Counted from the stretch's first letter, positions 25,383 to 34,161 are shown. The stretch is 64,000 nucleotides of DNA from Fibrobacter sp. UWH6 (GCF_900142465.1 NZ_FRAX01000013.1:1-64000); one strand, 5' to 3'. Numbers and translations are program-made. Notes: a model not told the origin generated them from the sequence alone.

Positions 25383-25757
25383 ATGTGTACGATTCTTTTG
25401 TCAATCAAACCCGAGTATTCCAATAGGATTCTTGCAGGAACCAAGAAGTTTGAGTTCCGTCGCCAGGTGGCAAAGCGCCATGTGGATCAAATTCTGATTT
25501 ATTCCACATTTCCCGAAATGAAGGTTGTGGCCTCCGTCGCGGTGCTTGGGGTACTCAAGGAGACTCCATCCAAGCTTTGGCAAAAGACCAAGGAATTCTC
25601 TGGAATATCCCACGAAAAGTATTCAGCATATTTTTCGCAGAAGGAATTTGCTTACGCGTATCAGCTGGGCGAAGTAAAAAAATTCAAGAGAGCCAAGGAT
25701 CTTTCTGAATACGGAATCACTGCAGCACCACAGTCGTTCGTATACATTGATACGTAG
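25383..25757 (+). CDS. ASCH-domain protein
   Basis: 124 residues. The N-terminal LLSIKPEYSNRILAGTKKFE, then FRR, is the typical ASCH start (SIKPEYA..I..G.K..E.R). YSTFPEMKVVASVAVLGV and a C-terminal PQSFVYID complete a small PUA-like beta barrel. ASCH domains bind RNA or modified nucleosides, and some act as nucleases or amidohydrolases; the specific activity is unknown here. It follows the membrane-protein gene on the same strand by 64 bases and closes the defence island. Confidence 0.85.
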   Translation: MCTILLSIKPEYSNRILAGTKKFEFRRQVAKRHVDQILIYSTFPEMKVVASVAVLGVLKETPSKLWQKTKEFSGISHEKYSAYFSQKEFAYAYQLGEVKKFKRAKDLSEYGITAAPQSFVYIDT

Positions 25758-25783
25758 GGGCCGGGGAACTCCCATGCGTCATA

Positions 25784-25845
25784 CCGCTTCTATGGTGAGG
25801 AAGCGCCGACATTTGCAAAAAAGGACCCGCGTGGGGTCCTTATGT
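25784..25845. repeat. Conserved 3' flank of Rpn nuclease genes, copy 1
   Basis: The stretch with CCGCTTCTATGGTGAGGA, then TTTGCAAAAAAGGACCC, is nearly repeated at 28667-28733, again next to the 3' end of an Rpn reading frame. It includes the terminator listed below. Confidence 0.65.
25818..25843 (-). terminator. Terminator of the Rpn nuclease gene
   Basis: On the minus strand GGACCCC-ACGC-GGGTCC followed by T6, just after the stop of the gene at 25847. Confidence 0.8.
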
Positions 25846-25846
25846 T

Positions 25847-26671
25847 CTATTTCTGCATTTCAGCTAGCTTCGCCTTGAGTTCGGCAATCTCGCGTTCTTG
25901 CTTTTCGATGGTTTCGTCCTTTGCGGCGATAATCTTCTGGTTTCGCTCGCGCTCTTTTTCGCGTTCATCTTCCCTGGCGAGCTGGATTTCCTGTTCCCAT
26001 GTCATGTAACGCTCCTGCGTCTGGTTGTCGGTCTGGTACCACTTTACCTTGGTGTCGATTTCCTCGGTCTCCGTGGAGTCAGCAGTGTTGGTTGCGAAAT
26101 ACTTCAGGTACGGCTTGAGGGGATGCTCGTCCGGAAGTTTCTTATACTCGTTAAAGATATAAAAATTCTTGAAGGTGCGGTCGTTCAAAGCGACATCTTT
26201 ATTCTCCACCGCGAAATTCTGGAAACTGTAGATGGGCTGGTCCTTCCCAAAGATGTCATCTGGGCAGATGAAAAGCACGTACTGGTCTTTGAGACTCTTG
26301 TACATGGTGCCCCTGTGCAGCTCGTGAGTGTCGCGAATGGACTGGTAGTAGCGGGCGCGCTTGGGAAGTTCCTTTGTGTCCTTCACCTGCATCTCCAAAT
26401 CAAAAGAACGGATGGTCTTGCCTTTCTCGTCGATCTGCTGGGTGAACACGTCGTAGCGGACGCTCTTGTTGAAGACGCCCACCTGTTCCGTCTTTTCCTG
26501 CTCGGGCTCCTTCAGGTCGTAGATCTTGATGCCGAGGGCGGCCTCGATGAAGGGCTTGGCGATTTCCTTGTGGCTCATGACCAGCGGGAACACGAAACTG
26601 TTGGTGATGGTGAATTTTGAGATGCCTCCGGCTCCAGTGCCAAAGTCCTCCGAAGTCTTGCTTTCGCTCAT
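25847..26671 (-). CDS. Rpn-family PD-(D/E)XK nuclease (putative transposase, TIGR01784-like)
   Basis: 274 residues. Features of the family: N-terminal FTITNSFVFPLVMS, the core with VRYDVFTQQIDEKGKTIRSF, then DLEMQVKDT (D...ExQ-type nuclease site) and YYQSIRDTHELHRGTMY, later YFATNTADS. The C-terminal 60 residues are a charged coiled coil (EKQEREIAELKAKLAEMQK) that is identical to the ends of the broken copies at 28735 and 29056. Rpn proteins are DNA nucleases that promote recombination and appear in many copies per genome. The conserved flanks on both sides suggest that the gene spreads as a unit. It looks intact. Confidence 0.85.
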   Translation of the reverse strand: MSESKTSEDFGTGAGGISKFTITNSFVFPLVMSHKEIAKPFIEAALGIKIYDLKEPEQEKTEQVGVFNKSVRYDVFTQQIDEKGKTIRSFDLEMQVKDTKELPKRARYYQSIRDTHELHRGTMYKSLKDQYVLFICPDDIFGKDQPIYSFQNFAVENKDVALNDRTFKNFYIFNEYKKLPDEHPLKPYLKYFATNTADSTETEEIDTKVKWYQTDNQTQERYMTWEQEIQLAREDEREKERERNQKIIAAKDETIEKQEREIAELKAKLAEMQK

Positions 26672-26685
26672 GAAAAGTTCCTGTA

Positions 26686-26790
26686 CATCCGGCGACGCGG
26701 CCGGTTCGCGGGTAGGACTGTTTCTACCTGCTTATATACACGCAGCAAACTTCCCTTTTGCACAAGAAATCTTTGTAAAAATTACTTTTC
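26686..26790. repeat. Conserved leader upstream of Rpn genes, copy 1
   Basis: About 105 bp nearly identical to 29808-29913, each immediately upstream of an Rpn-type start codon. It contains GCGACGCGGCCGGTTCGC, TATATACACGCAGCAAAC and CACAAGAAATCTTTGTAAAA. It probably holds promoter and 5' untranslated region. Its outer end reaches the last codons of the lipoprotein gene at 26782. Confidence 0.75.
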
Positions 26791-28341
26791 CCATTCTAGC
26801 ACTGGATATCCGTCATTCATTTTTGAATCATACACAAAGTCATCGCCAAGGAGTTCTGCAAATTCCTGGGACTTCATTTCTTCTTCAGTCTTGGGGGTGG
26901 CAACACCACCGCCATTGTTCAGGCCGAAGGGTTCCTGGTCGCCCTGCTTTAAGTAATAGTAGTCAGCCATGGTGGTATTGTAGTTGTAGCCAATCATCAG
27001 GCCCACCAGAGAATCGCCATCAACCTTGCCGGTAGAATATGCGGAGCTGATTACACCTTCAGAATTAGAACCGAATACACCGCCGACACGCAGCGTTCCA
27101 GAAATATCACCCGTATTATACAATGATGTTGTAGAGGACGAAATCAAGCTGCCCACAATTCCTGCAACGAACTCAATACCTTCTACTGAAGCTAGATTTG
27201 CTGCACGAATAATTTTTATTTGGTTACCCGACCCAATTATTCCCCCAACACTTTTTTCACCAACAATATTTCCACCATTCTTTGCAGACTCCAATGTTGT
27301 TATTACACTATTTCCAGATATGTTTGGACTTGCATAACCAGCCACTCCAAAAATGCCGCCAACATTATTAACGCCCACAACTTCAGCATAATTTTCTGCA
27401 TACTTACAAGTCAACAAATAAGAACTCACATAAGTATATCCCGCACGACCCGAAATTCCGCCGACTATATTTCGGCCTTCAACACTACCATAATTGTACA
27501 GGGAATCGATATAAGCGCAATGCGAATTTCCCATTACCCCACCAACTTCATCCCGTCCCTTCACTTCACCATGATTCTTAGAATTTTTGACATACACAGT
27601 CTTAGACGGTGCACACTTTGCTAAACCAGCAATTCCACCTACATAGTCGGAAGTACTCGTAACAGAAGCATAGTTTTCAACCTTAGATACTGATCCAGAA
27701 ACTGCACCAACGATTGCAGCTGTATAATTTCCACCCTGAACCCAAGAATTTTCAACAATAAAATTTTGAATTGTCCCACTGGAATTTCCAAACAATCCGT
27801 TGTGTGTACTGGTGGTGTTAATGAACATTCCACTCACGGAATGACCATCTCCATCGAAGTTTCCGGTAAAGGCGACATTGGAATTACCAATGGGGGTCCA
27901 CTTGTGCAACTTGGTGGAATCAGCCACCAAGGCGCCATTTTCGTCAATGACGTCGCCTTCATTCAAGATGATGTCGGCCCCCAGCTTGAAATACTTGCCG
28001 TCGTAATCCTTATCCTTCGCGCCTACAATAAATGAGAGGTGGGCCAGCTGTTCAGCGGTAAGGATCATATAGGGGCTGAGTTTCGTGCCGGTGCCGCATG
28101 CGAATTTCTTGGCGGTGGTTCCATCCCAGGGATTACCTGTTTCGCCCACGCATTCATTGTCAATGCCGCCGGACTCGCTGCCGGATCCTTCACCCTTCAC
28201 GGAACTACTGGAATTTTTCGTTTTGCTGCTAGAAGAAAACTCATCATCGTCGTCCTCCGTGGCGGGGACTGTACTAGAGGAACAAGCTCCCAGAAGGGAA
28301 CAGCCAAAAATCGCAGACACAAAAAGCGGCAAACAACGCAT
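26782..28341 (-). CDS. GLUG-repeat lipoprotein
   Basis: 519 residues. The signal peptide ends in LLGAC, a lipobox, followed by an acidic/Ser-rich linker (DDDDEFSSSS) typical of Fibrobacter surface proteins. From about residue 90 the protein has a start resembling IQSAEQLAHLSFI motifs and then many repeats of the type VGGIAGLA, VGGISGRAG and VGGIFGVAG, i.e. GLUG-type beta-helix repeats about 25-35 residues long. GLUG proteins are surface proteins with adhesin-like shape. The C terminus (YPVLEWEK) lacks a recognisable sorting domain. Role probably cell-surface binding; ligand unknown. Confidence 0.85.
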   Translation of the reverse strand: MRCLPLFVSAIFGCSLLGACSSSTVPATEDDDDEFSSSSKTKNSSSSVKGEGSGSESGGIDNECVGETGNPWDGTTAKKFACGTGTKLSPYMILTAEQLAHLSFIVGAKDKDYDGKYFKLGADIILNEGDVIDENGALVADSTKLHKWTPIGNSNVAFTGNFDGDGHSVSGMFINTTSTHNGLFGNSSGTIQNFIVENSWVQGGNYTAAIVGAVSGSVSKVENYASVTSTSDYVGGIAGLAKCAPSKTVYVKNSKNHGEVKGRDEVGGVMGNSHCAYIDSLYNYGSVEGRNIVGGISGRAGYTYVSSYLLTCKYAENYAEVVGVNNVGGIFGVAGYASPNISGNSVITTLESAKNGGNIVGEKSVGGIIGSGNQIKIIRAANLASVEGIEFVAGIVGSLISSSTTSLYNTGDISGTLRVGGVFGSNSEGVISSAYSTGKVDGDSLVGLMIGYNYNTTMADYYYLKQGDQEPFGLNNGGGVATPKTEEEMKSQEFAELLGDDFVYDSKMNDGYPVLEWEK

Positions 28342-28417
28342 AAAATTCTCCTTTCAATGAGAAAATAATCTTTTATTTGTGCCTACGGGAAGATGTAACC
28401 AAAAGGGAGTCGCAAAA

Positions 28418-28687
28418 GTGAGGGAAAACACTTTAAGAAGAGCGAAGCGAGTACAGCCGGGCACGGGTGACAACTTGACGCGCGACGATATTGCCGACGG
28501 CTACACGGATTACGTCATCTGGAACAGGCTCGCGCCGGAGTGTCTGGATATCGACGGGGACCTGCCCATGGGATGTATCGACAGCGGGATGATTTTGCTG
28601 AAGGAAGATTCTTTCGATGTCCTGGGAATGGTGATGCGCTACGCCTACGGGGAGAACGCCCCAGGCGCCATCCCGCTTCTATGGTGA
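28418..28687 (+). CDS. Small acidic protein of unknown function
   Basis: About 89 residues from a GTG at 28418 preceded by AAGGGAG. The sequence looks protein-like: TRDDIADGYTDYVIWNRLAP, then CLDIDGDLPMGCIDSGMILL and VLGMVMRYAYGE. It has no match I know. The end of the gene overlaps the conserved 3' flank of the Rpn copy (CCGCTTCTATGGTGAGG), so the last residues may derive from that repeat. Could be a real small gene or the remnant of a larger one. Confidence 0.45.
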   Translation: MRENTLRRAKRVQPGTGDNLTRDDIADGYTDYVIWNRLAPECLDIDGDLPMGCIDSGMILLKEDSFDVLGMVMRYAYGENAPGAIPLLW

Positions 28688-28733
28688 GGATGCGTCGCCA
28701 ATTGCAAAAAAGGACCCACAAGGGTCCTTTCGT
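28667..28733. repeat. Conserved 3' flank of Rpn nuclease genes, copy 2
   Basis: Matches 25784-25845, including CCGCTTCTATGGTGAGGA and a GGACCC terminator (minus-strand GGACCCTTGTGGGTCC then T6). Confidence 0.65.
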
Positions 28734-28734
28734 T

Positions 28735-29030
28735 CTATTTCTGCATTTCAGCGAGCTTCGCCTTGAGTTCGGCAATCTCGCGTTCTTGCTTTTCGATGGT
28801 TTCGTCCTTTTCGGCCAGGGCATTGTCCTTTTCGGCGATTTTCGCATCTTTTGCCTTGCTTGCTGACTCCATCCTGCGAACCTTGCGTTCAAGGGCACGG
28901 TATGCGTCTCCGGCGCTCACAAAGCCAAGCCTTTGTCCGATACTCTGGAATGCCATTTTCAGATCCTCCAACGCCTTGCGGCTGACATACTCATCCAAAT
29001 ATAACTCAATCTTGCTGACAAGGCAAACGA
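28735..29030 (-). pseudogene. Rpn nuclease C-terminal fragment (duplicate)
   Basis: About 98 codons, of which the 87 from the ATG at 28998 read DEYVSRKALEDLKMAFQSIG, then QRLGFVSAGDAYRALERKVR and a coiled coil ending AELKAKLAEMQK. This is the end of an Rpn-family protein without the nuclease domain. It is a near copy of 29056-29372, so the region carries a tandem duplication of about 300 bp including the terminator. Confidence 0.8.
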
Positions 29031-29051
29031 AAGGACCCCCGCGGGGTCCTT
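29030..29051 (-). terminator. Terminator between the duplicated Rpn fragments
   Basis: GGACCCCGCGGGGGTCC hairpin then TTTCGTT on the minus strand, after the stop at 29056. Confidence 0.6.
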
Positions 29052-29055
29052 GTGG

Positions 29056-29790
29056 TTATTTGCTCATTTCTGCCAGCTTTGCCTGAAGAGCGGCGATCAG
29101 CGCGTCCTTCTCAGCGAGGGCATTGTCCTTCTCGGCCAGGGCATTGTCCTTCTCGGCGAGGGCGTTGTCCTTCTCGACCAGTTTGGCATCCTTCGCCTTG
29201 CTTGCCGACTCCATCCTGCGAACCTTGCGTTCAAGAGCGCGTCGTTCGTCGCCTGCACTCACAAAGCCAAGCCTTTGTCCAATACTCTTGAAAGCCATCT
29301 TCAGTTCCTCCAATGCCTTGCGGCTGACATACTCATCCAAATATAACTCAATCTTACTTACAAGGCAAGCGCTTTCGCTGCTGGGTAACGTCCGCAACTT
29401 TTTCTCCATTTCAGGCAGCAACGACTCGTACTTTATCATGTCGAAGGCGTACTTCATGGTGATGGCACCAATGGCCGCCTCAGCGTTGCTGTGAGCCAGG
29501 CAAAGGTCGTCGTCAATTTCCGCCAGGTTCACAAAGGCGAACTCGAAATGCGGAATGCGGCCGTTGTACATGGCATGGATGTTTTTGTATTGCTCTTGTC
29601 AATCCGCTTCGCCCCGCTCGCCAACTTCGTCGAAGGCCTCGGGGATTTCCTCCAATGTGTCCAGGTCCACTTCTGCAAGGATATCGGCCAGGTTCCGGTT
29701 TGTCTTTGACGCAATCTCAAAAAGCGCCTTCGTGTTCACAGGTTTCGAGTAGACGTATTTCAGGAATCCGTCATGTTTCCGTTTGTTCAT
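29056..29790 (-). pseudogene. Rpn-family nuclease with in-frame stop and internal deletion
   Basis: An N-terminal piece (29602-29790: HDGFLKYVYSKPVNTKALFE, then LDTLEEIPEAFDEVGERGEAD) runs into a TGA at 29599-29601. The same frame continues with QEQYKN, YNGRIPHFEFAFVNLAEI and the family C terminus with a coiled coil containing three tandem ALAEKDN units. In intact relatives about 60 residues, including the nuclease site, separate these pieces. So the gene has a deletion plus a nonsense codon and is not functional. Its leader is the conserved 105-bp block. Confidence 0.8.
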
Positions 29791-29807
29791 GTATTGTTCT
29801 TTTTATT

Positions 29808-29913
29808 CCGGCGACGCGGCCGGTTCGCAGGTAGAACGGTTCCTACCTACTTATATACACGCAGCAAACGTCTCTCTTGCACAAGAAATCTTTGTAAAAA
29901 TTACTTTTCCCCT
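29808..29913. repeat. Conserved leader upstream of Rpn genes, copy 2
   Basis: Nearly identical to 26686-26790, including an inverted repeat read on the minus strand as GGTAGGAAC-C-GTTCTACC. It lies 18 bases before the start of the broken Rpn gene. Confidence 0.75.
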
Positions 29914-30146
29914 CTCGCGGGGAATTCCTGGATCCAATCGCAGCTTCGCCTCCATTTGCAAAAAAAAGACCCTTTCGGGTCCTAATGGCAAGAGCGTCCC
30001 GTTTTTAAGATCGTTGCTAAGATTCCGAAACAAGTTCGGAATGACGTTTCGCTACATTCGAAAAGACTTGACTTTCCTCTTGCATTTCTCGACAAATTAA
30101 GTTATCTTTGGCCTCGTTTTTTGGCATAGGGTTTTCGAGGTTCATC
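29914..30146. other. Intergenic region with minus-strand terminator and hairpin repeat
   Basis: Holds a terminator facing left at about 29958-29985 (GGACCC-GAAA-GGGTC then T8 on the minus strand), with no gene feeding it. It also holds a GATTCCGAAACAAGTTCGGA inverted repeat near 30018, of a kind often scattered in Fibrobacter intergenic DNA. The rest should contain the promoter of the protease gene. Confidence 0.5.
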
Positions 30147-31779
30147 ATGAGATTTCTTGCAGTTACGCTTGCAGGGGTGCTTTTTGCCTGTAGCGAAAAT
30201 GTTTCTTCTTTCGAGGTCGGTTTTACAAGGGGCGAGCCCCTAGCCCAAACGGCAGCGGTCAGCTTTCCGGCAGACAAGTATACAGAGGCCTACTCCGGAA
30301 TACTAACAAATTCTCTTACCCCCCCCCCCCCATTTGTGCACTAGTTGTTCCGAAGGTTCGGAATATTGGCTGAACGACTCGGCAATCTCCAAAGACGAAT
30401 ACCTGGCCAGAGTCCAGGATTACGAACAGCGCGACCTTTCCCGCAGCACCTATACCCAGCCGATCGTCGACAGGCCCCCAATGGAGTACCCCTACGATGG
30501 CTGGACCTATCGCTTTTCTTACGGTTCCACAATTCCATTTAGCGATTCCCGCTACACGTCCATCACTACCATAAATTCCCAGAACGGAATGGACCAGATT
30601 CCGGAATCATCCCTTAGGGGGAACGGGGTCAGTGTTTATTGGATGGGCGAAGCACTCCCCCTGCCTTCTGGTTCGCCCAACGTGGTCCAGCCGGACTACA
30701 GGAATTACAGGCGCTTGCCAGAAGATATTTTAAGCTCCACGCGTCAGGTTCAGCTGATCGGGGTCTTGGCGCCAAACGTCTGCATTACGGGAATCGACTT
30801 TATTTTCAATTACGTCAATGGCCATCAGCCGATCCTACCCAATAATCCGATGGTCAACGATATCCGTAGCGGTTGCGGCAGCTACTATCTCGGTGCCCAC
30901 GTTTTCAACGATACCAGCAATCACAATATCGGCTATAATGCCGAAGCCGCCGTTCTCGACGACTACATATACAATACTAGAGTCATAATGCTTGCGTCTA
31001 ACGGAGAACTATACGGAACACGGTTCCATCCTAATTCGGCGGGGAGCAGCCACAACGCCATTTCTGTGGCGGGCATCAGCACCCAGACTTTGTTGCTGGC
31101 AAGTATCGCCACCATGCCCCAGGTAGTAAATGCCGACAAGATCTTTTTGCCTTCGGAATCCCAGATTGTTGTCAAGAGGCATCTGACGGTGGCCAGCGAA
31201 TATACCACCTACATGGTCGACGACCCTATTACGGGGAGCATGCGTTCGGCGGCGGCAACGGCCTATACGGCGGGCATGCTGGCCAACTTGCTTTCGGACC
31301 ATCCCTTTTACCGCTGGCACCCCGAGGTCGTAAAGGCCCTGATGTTGACCACCAACGTTTCAAATGGAGGCACTCCCGATTACGTGGCCATGACCCACAA
31401 CAATGTTTCGCGCTACTGGGTCGGGGGCAACGGCGACCATTTCGTAAAGGCAGATTCCGCCAACGTCGAAGAGATTTACGTACCCGATGCCGGGCCGGTT
31501 CGCGAAGGGGCCACCTGGCGCATGGCCATCGCCTGGCTCACCCGTGGCGATTATCCCCTTAGCCACGAATCGCTACAGCAAGAGATGAGCCTGAGCGTAA
31601 ACGTGCTGAATGCCCGGGGCGAAATTCTGGAATCCTACACCGCCGACAAAGAAGGCCAGGGGCACCAGGTTCTAAACTTCAAGATTCCCGCCGGAGCCAC
31701 CCGCGTCGAGTACGCCATCCGCCGAACCCAAAACAAAGGCGGCCGCACCCTGCTAGGCTTCAACCTGCATATAGAATAA
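30147..31779 (+). CDS. Subtilase-like lipoprotein, frame broken at a poly-C tract (phase-variable candidate)
   Basis: The first part (ATG 30147) encodes a lipoprotein signal (MRFLAVTLAGVLFAC) and about 40 residues, then reaches a run of 13 C at 30319-30331 and stops at 30344. The body continues in another frame to 31779 (about 480 residues). With one C fewer the two join into a protein of about 545 residues. The body resembles a subtilisin-like fold: HNAISVAGIS, then GSMRSAAATAYTAGMLANLL in the place of the GTSxAxPHVAG serine motif, HPEVVKALMLTTN, and a C-terminal beta domain. The active site looks degenerate. There is no competing start with a ribosome site for the body, so this sequence shows the OFF state, or else a sequencing error in the C run. 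Confidence 0.7.
30319..30331 (+). repeat. Poly-C tract (13 C) inside the protease-like gene
   Basis: Homopolymer run exactly at the frame junction of the 30147-31779 gene. Length counted from the reading frames; 12 or 15 C would restore the frame. Confidence 0.85.
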
Positions 31780-31785
31780 AAAAAA

Positions 31786-31814
31786 GGAGGTTGCACCTTG
31801 GCGGGGCAACCTCC
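31786..31814. terminator. Bidirectional terminator between convergent genes
   Basis: GGAGGTTGC and GCAACCTCC arms. The minus strand side continues in a run of T, the plus side in CTCCTTTTA. It serves the convergent genes ending at 31779 and 31835. Confidence 0.8.
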
Positions 31815-31834
31815 ATCTCCTTTTAGGTTAGATG

Positions 31835-32557
31835 TTAGTTATATAGGCTTCCTGAACGGGGTCTTCCTTTTTTACCGAAGGTCCGATGGGTAATCTTGTC
31901 TAGGGCAGTCAGGAACTTGTCACACTGCATGTCGAAATTCAGTCCTGATTGCAAATCCGCATTCCCTGTCAGCACCAAAAAGAGTTTTGTACACTCCTGG
32001 CGTAATTCCGCCTTGGTGCCGTATCCGGCTCTGTCGTGGCGCTTCTGAGCAATTTCATAGGCGGCCATGAAACCTTCTACAAAGACCTCTACACGTTCTA
32101 GGCGCTGCTTGATGTCGCTAGATTCATAGACTTCGGCATTGTTAGGGTCCTCCCCCAAAGTCTTGACATCAAGGATTCTTCTCTTGACTACCACGGTCGC
32201 TTCTGCAGGCACCAAATCTTCGATTACGATCCCATCCTGGATTACGCTACACACCCGTTGCGCAAAGGCAGCCCATTCCTCGTTTGTATTGTTCTGCAGG
32301 GCCCCTACGTATCTTGCGAAGTTTCTGTATAGTCCGAGCTGATTGTCAAAAAGTTCGCCCAAGGTCAGGATAGCGGCAGCGCTCCGTTCGTTGTCAATCA
32401 CAATTTCCAGGTTCGCGACCCTGGCCCTGTAATTGCGGAGCAGCCTTCCAAAAGCTTCCCGCTTAATACAGGAACTGGCTTCCAGGACTTCCTTGTGGAA
32501 CTTCAAGAATTCATCATCACTCATCTTTTGGGGTCTAAAGAAACTCATGCTAGTCAT
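31835..32557 (-). CDS. Unknown 240-residue protein (DUF6261-like?), paralogue of the next gene
   Basis: Helical soluble protein beginning SFFRPQKMSDDEFLKFHKEV; the upstream neighbour has the same pattern LNDNNFIAFHRNVINSASGI, so the two are paralogues. AGGAG lies 12 bases before the first ATG (a second ATG three codons on is an alternative). The layout (defaults to long helices, an E.EVFVEGFMAAYE helix near 150, then DLQSGLNF) recalls uncharacterised DUF6261-type proteins, but I am unsure of this assignment. No catalytic motif. The gap to the upstream gene is 30 bases, so they form an operon. Confidence 0.65.
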   Translation of the reverse strand: MTSMSFFRPQKMSDDEFLKFHKEVLEASSCIKREAFGRLLRNYRARVANLEIVIDNERSAAAILTLGELFDNQLGLYRNFARYVGALQNNTNEEWAAFAQRVCSVIQDGIVIEDLVPAEATVVVKRRILDVKTLGEDPNNAEVYESSDIKQRLERVEVFVEGFMAAYEIAQKRHDRAGYGTKAELRQECTKLFLVLTGNADLQSGLNFDMQCDKFLTALDKITHRTFGKKGRPRSGSLYN

Positions 32558-32587
32558 TCTTTGTTTTTTCTCCTTTTCAAGAGGTTG

Positions 32588-33388
32588 TTACGCCACCTCG
32601 GTCATCACGTCAGACACAACTTCCGTTGTACTTTCAGCAGCCTGTTCTGCAGTCTGATTGGCATTCTGTTCGCCCTTCTGGGCATTGGTCTTGCCACGAT
32701 ACAGATAGCGGATTTCATTTACAGCAGCAGACACATAGCTAACGAATCCCGTACAAGAAACATCTGCCTTGACCGTAGCAATATATTCCGCCAAATGGAA
32801 GGTTCTGTAGAACTGGACCATACATTCTTCACGCAGATCCTTGTTTTTCAGGGGGACACGATTTGCGCGTTCAACACGGCAGTCATTTCTAAGGTCAGAA
32901 TAATTTGTCTGGATTTCTGTAAGAGTATTCACCCACAGTTCCAATTCACTACCGGCATAAATGGCGGCGTATTCTTCCTTAGCGACCACATCTTTCACAT
33001 GATCCAGAGACTTTTTGACCATGCTAGAAATGGCGTCGCGATTGACCGCAGCCGTATAACCGAAGCTCTTGACCAACTTCCAGATTTCGTTACCTAAAGC
33101 ACGCTGGGTTTCGTTGGGGTGAACAGTCAGCACCTTCACATAGTTACGAAAACCACGGAACTGAACAGTACGTTCTACACCCGAAACAGATGCATCATGC
33201 TTCGCCATGATTTCAGAAACATTACGAGTGTAATCAACGAACTTCTGAACTGCGATTTCGTAGCTTGCCACCTGAGCAACCATTTCTTTAAGAGTGATAC
33301 CCGAAGCAGAATTGATCACATTCCTATGGAAAGCGATGAAGTTATTGTCATTAAGTTTGCTTGCATTAATGATATTGTTATTAGACAT
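32588..33388 (-). CDS. Unknown 266-residue protein, first of the paralogous pair
   Basis: Soluble helical protein: LNDNNFIAFHRNVINSASGI at the start, then long helices, then a C-terminal tail rich in Gln, Ala and Glu (NQTAEQAAESTTEV) that looks disordered. It shares its N-terminal pattern and overall size with the 31835-32557 product. Three 21-bp phased repeats lie 150-210 bp upstream and may be part of its control region. Function unknown. Confidence 0.65.
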   Translation of the reverse strand: MSNNNIINASKLNDNNFIAFHRNVINSASGITLKEMVAQVASYEIAVQKFVDYTRNVSEIMAKHDASVSGVERTVQFRGFRNYVKVLTVHPNETQRALGNEIWKLVKSFGYTAAVNRDAISSMVKKSLDHVKDVVAKEEYAAIYAGSELELWVNTLTEIQTNYSDLRNDCRVERANRVPLKNKDLREECMVQFYRTFHLAEYIATVKADVSCTGFVSYVSAAVNEIRYLYRGKTNAQKGEQNANQTAEQAAESTTEVVSDVMTEVA

Positions 33389-33540
33389 ATTAATTTATCC
33401 TTTTTAAGTTGTCTTGTTTATGTTATCAAAATAATCATTCATTTATTCTGACAACGGCCATAAGATACAAAAGTAGAACACCCAAAAACGGGCCCCTCAA
33501 AAAAAATTTTTCCTTCATTTTTTTCCATGAAAACATGGGT

Positions 33541-33600
33541 TGGGTGTATGAACGGGCCATTTTGGTGTATGAACGGCCCGATTTGGCGTATGAACGAGCA
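33541..33600. repeat. Three phased 21-bp repeats (GTGTATGAACG)
   Basis: The core GTGTATGAACG occurs at 33544, 33565 and, as GCGTATGAACG, at 33586: a spacing of exactly 21 bp, two helical turns. It lies upstream of the paralogous pair starting at 33388. It may be an iterated protein-binding site. Confidence 0.55.
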
Positions 33601-33612
33601 CTTTTTTAAAAA

Positions 33613-34161
33613 TCAACTTTTTATCAACAGGATGTCAACACAAGACGTAAAGTTGTCAAAATGGCGAAATTTGCTCAAAAACGCCATTTCCATATATTCC
33701 AACTTGGAATATATGCCTTCTCCAAAAACCCTCAAAATTGACCATTTTTGCATCCAAAATGCACTTGATCCGATAAATTGCCCTCGAAAATTTCTTTTAA
33801 ACCGCTTTATATCCTGCGAATTCGCATCAAAATATCTTTTAATTTCCATCGGCACGATCGATAGCGCATCAAAATATCTTTTGATTGACTTTGTATCCGA
33901 CAAAAGCGAATTAAAAGTTCTTTTAATCCGCTTTGCATCCGTCAAAAGGGCTTTAAAAGTTCCTTTAACCGGCATCTGCCCAATAAAAACCGCTTGAAAA
34001 GTTCTTTTGACCTGCCCTGCATCCGACAAAAGCGGGTTAAAAGTTCTTTCAACCGGCATCTGCATGATAAATACCGCTTGAAAAGTTCTTTTGATCTGCG
34101 TTGCATCCTGCGAATCCGCATCAAAATATCTTTTAATCCCCATCGGTACGATAAATAGCAT
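33613..34161 (-). CDS. 14-residue-repeat protein of unknown function
   Basis: 182 residues, open throughout the 42-bp repeat array on this strand, whereas plus-strand frames are interrupted. The N-terminal 120 residues are about nine 14-residue units such as IKRTFQAVFIMQMP, VERTFNPLLSDAGQ, VKGTFKALLTDAKR and IKRYFDALSIVPME, with the consensus [IV]-K-R-[TY]-F at each unit start. The C-terminal 60 residues are non-repetitive. The start (ATG 34161) has only a weak TGGA upstream. It may be a real repeat protein or an in-frame accident of a DNA repeat; unit length divisible by three and lack of stops favour the first. Confidence 0.4.
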   Translation of the reverse strand: MLFIVPMGIKRYFDADSQDATQIKRTFQAVFIMQMPVERTFNPLLSDAGQVKRTFQAVFIGQMPVKGTFKALLTDAKRIKRTFNSLLSDTKSIKRYFDALSIVPMEIKRYFDANSQDIKRFKRNFRGQFIGSSAFWMQKWSILRVFGEGIYSKLEYMEMAFLSKFRHFDNFTSCVDILLIKS

